Both the position numbers and the translations under genes were made by a program. A stretch of DNA of 64,000 bases, taken from Cheiracanthium punctorium. Its lineage: Eukaryota; Arthropoda; Arachnida; Araneae; Cheiracanthiidae. Location of the stretch: contig JAWZYV010016546.1 of assembly GCA_038373885.1 (NCBI GenBank), forward strand, positions 124,001 to 188,000, in the 5' to 3' direction. Below, piece by piece: positions 44,764 to 55,218 of this stretch. Numbering within the stretch: position 1 is the stretch's first letter; every line of letters starts with the position of its first letter. A model generated the notes under the pieces. The model was not told the DNA's origin. It saw only the letters and a list, made by a program, of their open reading frames with translations, and made no database searches.

Positions 44764-45483
44764 CAGTAGAACCTCCACTTCGGATAATCGGAGCAGTTCG
44801 ATTATCCGAACCTCGATTAACCGAAACTCTCCGTTAACCGAAGTCGGTTTCTTCTTCACTTTTTTTTTCACTTTCTACTATCATCCAAAATTTCTCTTAA
44901 CAAACATGCATTTTTAAAGGTTTTTTTTTTTTCCACATTCCTTTTGTATGTAGTCCGTCCTTTCCAAACTACGAGTGCAGATAAATATTTTGGAATTCCC
45001 TTTTATAGAATTCCTTCTCGCAAGCTCAATTCTCGGTATGAGTGTACTCTTCCCACTTTCAGACATCCCTGTTATAAACAAAAACACACCCCATTTCGAA
45101 ATTTGGAAGGTCATACTGCCGAGTCCCAGAACAATCGAATGTGACTGCACCCTCTGATTGTATGATTCCTCTGAAATCATGAATTTAAAAATCTTCAGGA
45201 TAGAGCTGCCCGGCAAAGGATGGCCAATTTGCACCAGATGAAGCTTCCATTTAAATCATTGTGAGTTTTTGTTTCAGAAATAAATTTATTTTCATTTATA
45301 ATTTTAATTTATTTTGAGTTGTAACTCTGCATGACTATTGAGTTAAAATAGTCATAATAACAGTTCAATGACGCTACTACATATTAAACTAGATGATTAT
45401 TGCTGAATTCTCGATTATCCGAAAATTTCGATTATCCGAAGTAGGTTCGGTCCCAATTACTTCGGATAATCGAGGTTCTACTG
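44764..45483. mobile_element. pogo/Tigger-like (Tc1-mariner superfamily) element
   Basis: CAGTAGAACCTC at 44,764 and GAGGTTCTACTG ending at 45,483, each bounded by TA (44,762-44,763 and 45,484-45,485). Subterminal TTCGGATAATCG/CGATTATCCGAA words repeat inside both ends. TA duplication and CAGTAGAACCTC ends fit pogo-type elements. The 106-codon minus frame inside is not recognisable as a transposase, so it is non-autonomous or decayed. Confidence 0.8.
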
Positions 45484-45485
45484 TA

Positions 45486-45868
45486 TTTCCTGAAATTTTG
45501 AAAAGTATGATAAAAAAAAAAGATTTGAAAAATCAGTGAGAACTGATTAAGTTTTTGCGGGAATTTTTTTGATAAAAAAAAGGAGACGTTTTTGTCTGTA
45601 TTTTTTTTTTTTTTTTAAAGTGTAAAAAAAGTTCGCCTCCTCCCTCCAATAGTCTTGGTGGGAGGAGGCGACTAAAGCCAATAGCCTCTCCTCTACCCTT
45701 AATGGACTTATAAGAGAAAAAATATTTCGTTGAATTTAACAAAATTCTTTTGGTACTATTTTAACTTAATGACTATTAAATCAGCGTTTTTTCTTCTCCG
45801 TATATCTACATGAGCTCTTCATCGGGTTCGTTCACCTTATCTTAAGGCTGGAATCTTCAACCCACGCT

Positions 45869-45903
<35 letters not shown>

Positions 45904-45960
45904 TCCTAGAATTTTCTGTCCTGAACTTTTAGAGGCACCACCCTCCCAAAATGCACTAAT
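45486..45960. other. spacer with a poly-A tract
   Basis: A CCTCC..GGAGG inverted pair near 45,635-45,670 could form a short hairpin. Poly-A at about 45,869-45,900. Confidence 0.4.
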
Positions 45961-46560
45961 TTCGGTTCGTTACGAAATTTTCACCAATGAAATTTCCACC
46001 ACGAAACTTTATGGAGAGAGGGGCATCGACCTCTCTCTCTCTGTCGATCGTCTGCTCGGCCGATTGTTACAAATTTCACCTTACGCCGAGAAGAAGAACT
46101 CGTTTCGACATCCGAGGGATGAGCTAGAGAAGAGAAGAGAGCCCGATTCCTTCCTTCCTCCGGGCTGGCTGGCTGATCCACCACCCCTCCCAAGCGTTCG
46201 AAAACGAAAGCAAGAGTGCCAGGGAAGAGGGTAACGAACCCTCGTTGTGCCAATGCCCCCATGTAGCTTTTTGCCTGGTCAAGGCCAAGCGTAGTTTACT
46301 CCTCGAAAAGTCGTCTGCCATTCTCTGGGTTCATTTTTTTTTTTTTTTTTTTTTCCCATTCCCGTCGTTTTGGTGTGTTCGAATTTTTCGGATAATTCGA
46401 TCGTCGTGGGGGGTGGAGCAGTTCTCAGGTTTTGGATTACTTGGCTGAGCGAATGCTTTTCCTGTTTGTTGGGAGGATGGTTATAATTGAGGCAGGAGGA
46501 GGAGGAGAATATTTTTAGAATTTGCCGGATTTTCAACGGTGCGTGAATGTATGTACCTGT
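45961..46560 (+). other. GC-rich island containing module B, copy 1
   Basis: A GC-rich stretch. GTAACGAACC (46,231), GCCAATGCCCCC (46,249) and GGTCAAGGCCAAGCGTAG (46,277) follow the order of the other module B copies at 50.3, 52.7 and 54.9 kb. TCAAGGCCA (46,279-46,287) fits the FTZ-F1/SF-1 consensus YCAAGGYCR. Overlapping frames on both strands have no recognised domain. Confidence 0.5.
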
Positions 46561-46963
46561 GATTGTTTTCGAATGGTGCATATTTAGTTGTTTCTTCTCG
46601 TGCTTTTTCTTTGGGGGGGAGGAGGAGTTACTTGGTTACATTGTTAATAATTGGAGAGGAAGCAATCATTCAAGTTGGTTTACAGCCCAAAATTAAGAAG
46701 AAAAATAACTCAACTGTGCAGGGTTTATTTGTTTCTAAACAAGAGGGAGTTAATTCTAATTACTCTATAGGTACATATGTGTAAAACTGTATGAAGGGGG
46801 GGGCCTCATCTATCTTTCCTTAGGGTAACATCTTTATTGTTTAGGCCAAATCATAGGCAATCATATGACAGTTTGGGGGGAGGGGGCAAGTCAGGGGGGC
46901 TTGGCTCAGAAAGATCCTATACTTTAGGAACCACAGCTATGGTATACAAGTCTGCCAATTATT
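46561..46963. other. unassigned sequence with G runs
   Basis: G runs near 46,795 and 46,877 suggest relics of G/C-run miniature elements. No gene is supported. Confidence 0.35.
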
Positions 46964-46971
46964 ACGGTAAT

Positions 46972-47247
46972 CAGTGGCGTAGCCAAAAAATTTTCATGGG
47001 GGGGGGGGGTTACAACTACTACAACTCCATATCTATGGATACTTGTCCGTGATAATGTAGTGAAGAATATACATTTTGAATGACCAAAAAATTCCTCATA
47101 AGGGGGTTATGACCCCCTTAACACCCCTTGGCTACGCTCCTGCTTGAGTATGATAAGAGAATGAAGAATATGCATTTTGTTTGGCAAAAAGTTCCTCATG
47201 GGGGGTTATGACCCCTATCCCCCCCCCTCCCCTTGGCTACGCCACTG
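46972..47247 (+). mobile_element. hAT-type miniature element (GTGGCGTAGCCA family)
   Basis: CAGTGGCGTAGCCAA at the left and TTGGCTACGCCACTG at the right form a perfect 15-bp terminal repeat. The interior contains a second right-end-like word (TTGGCTACGCTCCTG, ending about 47,142) and duplicated AAGAATAT..TCCTCAT blocks, so the copy is partly duplicated internally. The flanking 8-mers (ACGGTAAT, ACGAATAT) match poorly. Confidence 0.8.
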
Positions 47248-47985
47248 ACGAATATATATTTTCCCGCAGAGCTACGGGGGACATAACCCCGTCTATAGGT
47301 ATGGACGCCCATGTATCAAATGAATCTCTTTTTTTTTATTAGCCCCTCTCAAAAAAGTTTCTCTGTCCCCCACTCCTAAAAATCAATTAATTTAATTTTT
47401 TAATATAATACATTATAATGAATTTTGGAAAAGGTATATCCTTTTGAATGTAGCTTTCATAAAGCAAATCCTCTGTTTCCAGAACTTGTCAGAAAATCCC
47501 AACTTTTGCTTCAATATCTTTTCTCGGAGTGATCATTAATTGGTCCATGAAGACAAATAATTCGACCCTGTACCTCTGTGTAATTGCGGGTCATCATGAT
47601 GCAATTTCCCTACAGATGTCTTGCCCATTAAGTTTTGCCTTGCCCTGTATACGAGCATACGAAGAATACGATCACTATACGCCGGATCGAAAGAGAGAGA
47701 GAACGACAGAAGTTGAGGGTTGAATGAACTCTGGAGCTTGTAGCAATGAATCAGTTCTCTTAGGTTTGTGATGATGATGATCTCTTAGGTTTGTGAATTG
47801 TGATGATGGGAATTTTTTTAAGTTAAATTTGGTTTGTGTAGGAACAAACTAAGCAATTTGATTACAGGAGTAAGTGTTTGTGCTAAGCTGAGTTCGTCAT
47901 ATATGCTGTCAAAAATCCGTTCGTCAAAACTCCCCCTTCCTTCTCTTTAGCATATTTAGCACCACTGGTAATTTTTCCATACTCT
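47248..47985. other. no recognisable gene
   Basis: Two GATGATGATCTCTTAGGT-type short duplications near 47,760-47,805. A 64-codon frame at 47,529-47,723 has no recognised domain. Confidence 0.35.
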
Positions 47986-48150
47986 TTAACCCTTTGAGGC
48001 GCAACCCTTTCTCAATGCTGAAAAAAGGGCAGCCGTTGCCATCGATCGACTTAACTACCAGCAAGATGGCGGACGATCGAAATGTTGATCGCGTGCCACA
48101 GATCTAGAGACCCTGTTTTGACGCAGCTGGCTGTGCGGCACAGGAAGCTG
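47986..48150 (-). mobile_element. piggyBac-like element, half copy (short arm only)
   Basis: TTAACCCTTTGAGGCGC to the central GCAGCTGGCTGTGCGGCAC, then host sequence. Same break point as the half copy at 5491. Confidence 0.85.
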
Positions 48151-48190
48151 TGATATTTGTCCCTCAAAGATTTATGGAGTTGATTGACCC

Positions 48191-48712
48191 TATAACCCTT
48201 TGAGGCGCAACCCTTTCCCAATGTTGAAAAAGGGGCAGCCGTTGCCATCGCTCGACTCAACTACCAGCGAGATGGCGGACGATCGAAACGTTCATCGCGT
48301 GCCACAGATCTAGAGACTCTTTTTTGACGACAGCTGGCTGTGCTGCACAGCTAGCTGTAGTAAAAAAAAAAAGTGTCTCTAGATCTGTGGCACGCGATGA
48401 ACGTTTCGATCGTCCGCCATCTTGCTGGTAGTTGAGTCGAGCGATGGCAACGGCTGCCCTTTTTTCAGCATTGGGCAATCTATTCAGCTGTTCTCGCATT
48501 CTTCCATTTTTCAACAGATGTCAGTGCTGTTAAAAAGAATCGTGACCATTTTTTGACGGGAAATGGCGTGCTAAAAAGTAAAGGATTCTCGTGGAGCTAT
48601 GTCACCCACAACTATATTTATAGAAATCAAATGTATTCTTCGTGACTGGCAACAGTCAAAACGTCAGAGTTTGGTGTTCCTAAAGCGGGAACACTGAGCT
48701 TTAAAGGGTTAA
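48191..48712 (-). mobile_element. piggyBac-like fold-back element, near full length
   Basis: 522 bp. The left end is TATAACCCTTTGAGGCGC (TTAA altered) and the right end AAAGGGTTAA. Both inner arms keep the AAGATGGCGG-type YY1/Pho word (GAGATGGCGGACG on the left), and the centre is the GACAGCTGGCTGTGC palindrome. The left flank matches sequence at about 43,745-43,785, which has no element. Confidence 0.9.
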
Positions 48713-49190
48713 AATTTCTGTAACAAAAAAGCTTCTAGGAACTGTTAATTAATGAAAAGCTCCCAACTTTGAAGAATATTTTAAGAAGTTCTCACTCACA
48801 CACATACACACACAAACAAAAAACGCAATTAATTTATGGAAAAATAGTAATAATTGTTTTCTTTTGTTTCCTTTCTTTTTTAAAATATCTAAGAGTAATT
48901 TACTGCCAATCTTCTGCAGTTTTACTTTTTATTTCCTGCCAGAGTAGTGAAATAAAAAAAAAGAGAGAATTCTTTCTTCTAAGAAAGAACGAAAAAGAAA
49001 GAAAGAAAGTGGACAGAAAATCCAGTTCGTTGCCACAAAATTTAATCATTACGTTTAAAAAAGAATTTTTTCATCTCTGAGAAAGTATTTTGAATTCTGT
49101 TTTCTTCTTCTCTCTCCCATTTACGATAGTAAAATAAACAGATGTGATGATTTTTTTTCCCTCCTTGGTTTATTATTGCTTTCGACTTAA
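48713..49190. other. AT-rich spacer
   Basis: A short CACACA run near 48,794-48,812. The open frame 48,769-49,080 is low complexity and not supported. Confidence 0.4.
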
Positions 49191-49195
49191 TTGCA

Positions 49196-49830
49196 GAATA
49201 TCGTCTGGCGACAGGGAAAAAAAGAATATAATTGCATACGTAAGGAGATTTCCAAGAAATAATTTTAGAGTTTTGTGAAGTGGTATATTTCGGGTTCTTA
49301 ATTTAAAAAATAAGCACTAGGGTTCATGTCCTGTTCCTCCATCGTTTACTCGTATTTTCATTTCAGTAATGAGGTATCGTCTGCAGAAATAACAAAGAAT
49401 TATTTATACGTAAAATGATTACGAAAGATAAAAAAATTTAGAATTTCAAAAAATTACACTGAGCTTTACATTGAGTGGATTCTTAGGAAATCTTTAATTT
49501 TTATTTACGAGAATAAAATAAGTACGATGGTATTCCTCCATGTTTAATTTGTACTGTAGAAAATATCGTCTGCAGAAATGAAAAATTATTGCCTAAACGT
49601 AAAGTAATTACGAAAGATAGAAAATTTTAGAATATCGAAAAATTACACTTGATTGAGATTTACATTGAGTAGATATTAATTTACGAGAATAAAGTATACT
49701 AATTTTCTTTCGCAGTGTTTATCAGTACTTTTATTTTAATTAGAGAATATCGTCTGGTAGAATGGCTGCTTAAAATAATGATGATAGCGAAGTATTGATT
49801 TAGAATTTTGGAAGAAAAAAGTTAATTATC
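49196..49830 (+). repeat. decaying tandem array, units of about 183 bp
   Basis: A GAATATCGTCTGCAGAAATG-type core recurs at 49,196, 49,371, 49,561 and 49,744. It is followed by ACGTAAARTRATTACGAAAG and TTTAGAAT words. The same core occurs inverted at 28,849-28,865. Confidence 0.75.
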
Positions 49831-49948
49831 TTTTACTTTAGATTTATAAAAAAATCCATTAAATAATTATTACATAGATAAAATTTGATAGACATCTAGA
49901 TTTTTAGTTATTTTCCCCTTACTATGTTATTCTAGGTCGCATTAAATA

Positions 49949-50126
49949 CAGTCGAATCCACGTAATGGAATATCGCTTACAGTAACATCGCACTTATTGT
50001 AGTAATAATATTTCAATACACCATATCGTAATAAATATTCAATGTGGTCCGGTTAATGTATAATATCCCGCTTATTAGAATAAATTTTCGGGACAGATTG
50101 ACTGTTAAAATAAGAGGGTTCGACTG
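49949..50126. mobile_element. pogo-like miniature element, 178 bp
   Basis: CAGTCGAATCC at the left, GGTTCGACTG at the right, TA at 49,947-49,948 and 50,127-50,128. No coding sequence. Confidence 0.8.
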
Positions 50127-50139
50127 TAGTTTAAAAAAA

Positions 50140-50450
50140 CCACTCGCTGCGATTATTGGCACCTTACCGACAGGAAACGTACGTTGGATGTGTGTGAATT
50201 TTGAGAAAATTCCCCCGAGTATATTTTTTCCCAATATATTCCGTCTCCACAACAACACACAGCAAACCATGGGGGTTGAACGAACTGACTTGAATGCCAA
50301 CATCCTCTCGCTACCCGGTCAAGGCCAACTTACGTAGGTATTACGCGCACCGCTTGTTCGCTGGCTCGGCTGTGTGTTTTAGTTTAACTCCGCTTCTGGA
50401 ACAAATATTAATGCTCGTTTGACAGTCTGCAGAGAATGTTTGGACAAGTC
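50140..50450 (+). other. GC-rich island containing module B, copy 2
   Basis: GGGGGTTGAACGAACTGA (50,271-50,288) is identical to copy 3. AATGCCAACATCCTCT and CCCGGTCAAGGCCAAC follow. TCAAGGCCA is at 50,319-50,327. Similarity to copy 3 extends to a CTGCAGAGAATGTTTGGAC word near 50,428. It sits right of the 49.2-49.8 kb array. Confidence 0.55.
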
Positions 50451-50599
50451 AGAAGTTGTTGTTTTTTTTTTTTTTTTTCTGGTCTTCTTTCGGGTGTTAT
50501 GTGGGTTTATGGGTTCTGGATACTTTTAAGGTGAATTTATGAAATGAATATACAGAGAGTTACGAAAGATCATTTGCAAATTCTTACTCAGAGAATCTA
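50451..50599. other. unassigned sequence with a T run
   Basis: A T run at about 50,462-50,478. Nothing else is recognised. Confidence 0.4.
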
Positions 50600-50830
50600 A
50601 GATTCACATTGCAGTGTAGTGTGGGCCCCATGACACTGGACATCTTAGATGGAATAAGTGTGAAGGCCCCGGGTTTGGGCCTACCGCGCGCTCATCGATC
50701 TAATGGTCTGAAAATTTTGGGTGGTTTTCTCCTGATGTAACGTGAATACGCGTTCGAAACCTTTAAAATGTCCTCCGCACTAGGCACCCCCCACCTCCGT
50801 TGGCAGATGCTCCTCTTTAGGCTTGTCATA
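50600..50830 (+). repeat. dispersed repeat family C, copy 2
   Basis: Co-linear with 42,150-42,365: GATCTAATGGTCTGAAAATT, GATGTAACGTGAATACGC, TTTAAAATGTCCTCCG and TTGGCAGAT. Confidence 0.65.
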
Positions 50831-50929
50831 ATACAAAATATCAAATACCAGTGGAATGTTATATGTTGCCTTCAGGCGCCAACTAAGGTTGTTCTGGGTA
50901 AAATTTTGATAATAATAATTATTATTAAT

Positions 50930-51235
50930 GAAGCTGAGTGGCGTAATGGTTAGCACATTTTGTTGCCATCCCACAGGTTCAAGGTTCGATCCTCAGGCTA
51001 GGCAAGGTTGACTCAACCTTCAATTTCTTCAGTGGGTCCATAAAATCAGAATCAAACTTACTTACGTGGAACTTAACGCTGGGGGGCTCTACCTCTGACA
51101 GGCCTCTGACAGGCATTCACCCTAGGCTTTTTCACCCTAAAGCCTATGTTAGTGTAGGCGTGTTTGGGCAGCACAGGCCTTGACCTTCGTTTGGGCTGTT
51201 GCGTCACTGAATTTAGTGAAATGATAATTATTTTT
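50930..51235 (+). repeat. tRNA-derived SINE
   Basis: The head TGGCGTAATGGTTAGCACA matches a polymerase III A box, and GGTTCGATCC matches a B box at tRNA spacing. The body GACTCAACCTTCAATTTCTT, GTGGGTCCATAAAATCAG resembles the conserved central block of some invertebrate tRNA-derived SINEs, judged from memory. The tail is GATAATTATT-like. A TAATAATTATT stretch precedes the head and may belong to the target duplication. Confidence 0.75.
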
Positions 51236-51621
51236 GAAACTACACTCTATCCACATATCTCTTAAACAACGTCAAACTATCCTTGCAAGTTGCTCTATGT
51301 ACTCTTATTAGAAATGTACGTAAACATATGTCATGCAACTGTAAGAAAAAAAATAACACTTAAAGGTTCGATTGTTTTTAAGTTGTTTAGAATAAGTCAG
51401 ATGGTTCTCTTTAATTTAATCGTAAGCACTGACTTAACTAGTAGAAACTATTTTCCTTCATACAATTTCATAAAATTAAACGTACTTGAATTTTAAAAAT
51501 TATTTTTCGAGCTCAATATTTTTCTCACAATATCACGGAAGCATAAATTGGGCTCGTTCGCTGGCTGAAAAAATAAATAAATACATAAATAAGGAACTAT
51601 ATACGAAAATATCAATGAAAT
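51236..51621. other. AT-rich spacer
   Basis: No supported gene. Confidence 0.4.
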
Positions 51622-51997
51622 TTAACCCTTTGAAGCGCAACCATTTTCCAATGTCGAACAAGTGCAGCCGTTGCCACCGCATGATTTAATTAGCGCCAGC
51701 CAGCAAACATTAAAGAACCAGCAAACAGCAAATATTAAAGAACCAGCAAACAGCTAAAGAACATTTTCGACACAGCCAGCTGTGCCAAACTGGTTCTTTA
51801 GCTCTGTGTCACGCATTAGGCGATTCGACCGACCGCCATCTTACTGGTAGTTAAATCGTGCGGTGGCAACGGCTACAACTTTTTCGACAATGGGCAGTCT
51901 GTCTAGATGTCCTCCTTAAGTGATTAATTGAAATGAAATGTATTCTTCGTGAATCAAAACAGCCTAAATCGGCGAGGACACCACGCCGTCACTTTAA
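51622..51997 (-). mobile_element. older piggyBac-like relative, split by a younger copy
   Basis: TTAACCCTTTGAAGCGCAAC begins a diverged fold-back element whose inner words (AAAGAACCAGC, CACAGCCAGCTGTG, GGTTCTTTAGCTCTGTG) parallel those of the main family. Its right part, TTAATTGAAATG..GCCGTCACTTTAA (about 51,925-51,997), occurs again right of the younger copy (52,513-52,590). Confidence 0.75.
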
Positions 51998-52516
51998 TCC
52001 TTTAACGCGGAGTGTTCCCGCTCTGGAAACACCAAAGACTGACGTTTTGACTGTTGACAGTCACGAAGAATATATTTTATTTCTATAAAAATAGTTTCGG
52101 CTGACATAGCTCCACGAGAATCCTTTACTTTTTAGCACGTCATTTCCCGTCAAAAAATGGTCACGATTATTTTTAAACAGCACTGACATCTGCGGAAAAA
52201 TGGAAGAATGCGAGATCAGAGCTGGATAGATTGCCCAATGCTGAAAAAAGAGCAGCCGTTGCCATCGCTCGACTTAACTACCAGCAAGATGGCGGACGTT
52301 CGAAACGTTCATCGCGTGCCACAGATCTAGAGATCCTTTTTTTTGACTCAGCTGGCTGTGCCGGGCACAGCCAACTGTCGTCAAAAAAGGGTCTCTAGAT
52401 CTGTGGCACGCGATGAACGTTTCGATGGTCCGCCATCTTGCTGGTAGTTAAGTCGAGCGATGGCAACGGCTGCCCTTTTTTCAGCATTGGGAAAGGGTTG
52501 CGCCTCAAAGGGTTAA
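51994..52516 (+). mobile_element. piggyBac-like fold-back element, near full length
   Basis: 523 bp, TTAA at both ends, long arm left with hairpin GTGTTCCC/GGAAACAC and short arm right. Both inner YY1/Pho-like words are present. It is flanked on both sides by a roughly 75-bp direct repeat that itself begins and ends with TTAA-like words. Confidence 0.9.
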
Positions 52517-52590
52517 TTGAAATGAAATGTTTTCTTCGTGAATCAAGACAGCCTAAATCGGCGAGGACTACCGAGCCGTCATTTTAAAAA
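52513..52590 (+). repeat. second copy of a roughly 75-bp TTAA-bounded direct repeat
   Basis: TTAATTGAAATGAAATG to GAGCCGTCATTTTAA corresponds to 51,925-51,997, the tail of the older element. Confidence 0.8.
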
Positions 52591-52639
52591 GCGCGACGTT
52601 TTGTGATATTCTGCATATCCAACAAATAGTGATTAATTG

Positions 52640-53045
52640 CTCCACCATATTTTTCCCAATATGACAACACCCGAACAACTCAGCTCAGCTCAGCTCACAC
52701 GGGGGGGTTGAACGAACTGAGGGAGAATGCCAACATCCTCTGAGCCACCCGGTCAAGGCCACTTACGCTGCATTACTGGATCTCTCACATGAAATGTTGC
52801 TCTTTCTCCTCCCCCCTCCCTGAATGTTTTTTCCGCCGCTTCTTCGCTTACGAAACGAATGTCTCTGCGACATTCTGCAGAATGTTTGGACTCCAAAATT
52901 TGGGGGGAGGGGGGTTCTTTCTTTTACAGGTACTGCGGGTTTCGAAAACTGATAAAAAGAGAGACTGTTGATTGCAAAACGTGTTTGTATGTGATCAGGG
53001 CTGCATTTAAGGGTCGCACCAGGGCCTCAAAGACATTTTAAAAAT
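52640..53045 (+). other. GC-rich island containing module B, copy 3
   Basis: TTTTTCCCAATAT, a CAGCTCAGCTCAGCTCAC run, GGGGGTTGAACGAACTGA (52,703-52,720), GAATGCCAACATCCTCT and CCCGGTCAAGGCCACTTACG, with TCAAGGCCA at 52,753-52,761. Similarity to copy 2 continues to CTGCAGAATGTTTGGAC near 52,876. Confidence 0.55.
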
Positions 53046-53987
53046 TACTAAACTAAAAATTTCAATATGGAGGTTTAAAAAATCACTTTAAAAAATTTGA
53101 CGTAAAAGTTTTAAAAAATGATGTCCAATTTTTATGCTACATTTCGAAACTGGTGATTGAGGGTGTTCTAAAAATTACTTTCGAAAATTTCAGAACTTCA
53201 GCTGAATTCAGATAACCAACATATATTTTCAGTATGCTTTGTGTGTGTGTATGTTTCGACATCATCTGCGTCTTTGAACAAAACATTTATTTTTGTTACA
53301 CAACATGTGGGTATTTTTTTTCTCAGTTTAGTAAATAAATTTATAAAATTTCTTTCTTAGTAAATATTTAAAAATGCGTACAAGTTAACACTTTTTTAAA
53401 AATATTCTGTGCATTATCCTACCTATATAAGACCAGTTAGTTATGTGTTAACTTGTTATGCTCTCGTGCTGCCATGATTTATTATAAAATTGAAAGCAAT
53501 TGTCGGATAAATACCAGACATCGGCGATTGGTCAGTTTGTGTCGATTGGTTATTCTTCATTTTATAAATATGTTGCAGATATGGATTATTGCGAAATTAA
53601 AAAAATTGCATTTTTAAACTAATCTTTATAAACTAAATTATCTGTAGTTGTATTGGGAGTTTACCTAGAACATTGGCTAAAGATCGGTTTTATGTCGGCT
53701 GGCTACATCGTCCCAGTTTTATAGCAAGGTTGCAGGAGGTTTAGATGCAATGACAGAAATCTCGAAACGGCCTGTAGTCATGTATATTAAAATCGATGCT
53801 TGAAGACCTTCTTTCTAAAATCTTTCTGAAACACTCTTTAGCCTGAAGAGGGTAAATCGTAGGTAATGCACAATTAATTGTGACTTAATTACGAAATCAT
53901 CACTCTCATTTACATATTCAAATAAATGAAACAAAAAGTTTCAGCGAATGTAAAAAGAATGGGGGATAAAACGTAAACCATTAACAA
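53046..53987. other. AT-rich spacer
   Basis: No gene or defined repeat is supported. Confidence 0.4.
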
Positions 53988-54366
53988 TTAACCCTTTAAC
54001 GTGCAGTGTTCCCGCTCTGAGAACACCAAACTCTGACGTTTTAACTGTTGCCAGTCACGAAGAATAGATTTGATTTCCATAAAAATAGTTGCAGGTGACA
54101 TAGCTCCACGAGAATCCTTTACCTTTTAGCACGTCCTTTCGCGTCAAAAAAATTGTCACGATTATTTTTAACAGCACTGACATCTGCTGAAAAAGGTAAG
54201 AAAGCGAGAACAGCCGGATAGATTGCCCAATGCTGAAAAAAGGGCAGCCGTTGCCATCGCTCGACTTAACTACCAGCAAAATGGCGGACGATCGAAACGT
54301 TCATCGCGTGCACAGATCTAGAGACCCTTTTTGACGACAGGCGGCTGTGCCCGGCACAGCCAGCTG
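53988..54366 (+). mobile_element. piggyBac-like element, half copy (long arm)
   Basis: TTAACCCTTTAACGTGCAG, hairpin GTGTTCCC/GAGAACAC, full long arm and central palindrome, ending CACAGCCAGCTG. It is followed by a family C fragment and then by another half copy. Confidence 0.85.
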
Positions 54367-54369
54367 CTC

Positions 54370-54470
54370 TAAGGGCTAAAGCCACTGACATTGGTAGATG
54401 TCTCAAGTGGAGGTACAGGGCTCTGTCCTCTCGCGGGGCCGTCGGTCTAGCGGTCTGGAGTTTTGGGCGA
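54370..54470 (+). repeat. dispersed repeat family C, fragment between two half elements
   Basis: GCCACTGACATTGGTAGATG to CGGTCTAGCGGTCTGGAG, similar to 42.2 and 50.65 kb. It separates two piggyBac-like halves that each keep their own palindrome centre. Confidence 0.55.
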
Positions 54471-54636
54471 CAGTTGGCTGTGCGGCACAGCCAGCTGCGT
54501 CAAAAAAGGGGTCTCTAGATCTGTGGCACGCGATGAACGTTTCGATCGTCCGCCATCTTGCTGGTAGTTAAGTCGAGCGATGGCAACGGCTGCCCTTTTT
54601 TCAGCATTGGGAAAGGGTTGCGCCTCAAAGGGTTAA
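54471..54636 (+). mobile_element. piggyBac-like element, half copy (short arm)
   Basis: Starts at GACAGTTGGCTGTGCGGC and runs through the short arm to AAAGGGTTAA (54,633-54,636). Confidence 0.85.
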
Positions 54637-54739
54637 GCGCCAAATTACCAAATACATTTCGGCAGACGCCTTTGCCAAGCGGATACAAACTCCAAAATCT
54701 CCTTCCCCCCCCCCCCCCCCACCTTTTTAAACAAAATTC

Positions 54740-55005
54740 CACGAAGCATTCTCATGGCACATCCGAAATGTACATGGCACGGGAGGAAAAGAAACCTTTC
54801 CAACGTGACGAAATTCCTCAGGGAACGACAAAAAATGGCGAAAAAGAACAACAACACAGAACGTCGCTCGCTCTGGAAGAGTAAGGGAGGGGAGGCTGAG
54901 GAGGCAAGCTCGGTTGGCCTTGACCAGAAGTGAGCTGAAGAGAGGGCATTGGCACACGGAGAGTTCGTTCAACCTCCCCGAGTATGTCTGTCTGTCTCAT
55001 AGCTT
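54740..55005 (-). other. GC-richer island containing module B, copy 4 (inverted)
   Basis: On the minus strand GGAGGTTGAACGAACTCTC, GTGCCAATGCCCTCTCTTC and GGTCAAGGCCAACCGAGC keep the module B order. TCAAGGCCA lies at 54,915-54,923 (minus). Frames on both strands lack recognised domains. Confidence 0.5.
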
Positions 55006-55008
55006 TCT

Positions 55009-55026
55009 GTGTGTGTGTGTGTGTGT
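55009..55026. repeat. (GT)n microsatellite
   Basis: About nine GT units. Confidence 0.95.
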
Positions 55027-55218
55027 ATATATAGATATCTTTCTGGAACTTTCAGGAATAAATAGTGGGGGCTGTAAAAGCACTGATAATTTTGTACGAT
55101 CATTTTTTTTTTTTTTTTTTTTGTGCTCGGCAGTGATATCGCAATCCTCAGGGTTGCTTTATTGATTGTACTGCGAGGCTGTGTTAAATTGAACTCGCTT
55201 AATGAAGTATAGTCGAAC

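Noticed and set aside
44914..45234. Transposase gene inside the pogo-like element
   Set aside because: The 106-codon minus frame shows no recognisable DDE or helix-turn-helix motif. The element looks non-autonomous.
50930..51003. Functional tRNA gene
   Set aside because: A and B boxes are present but there is no matched acceptor stem, and a long SINE body follows, so it is a SINE head.
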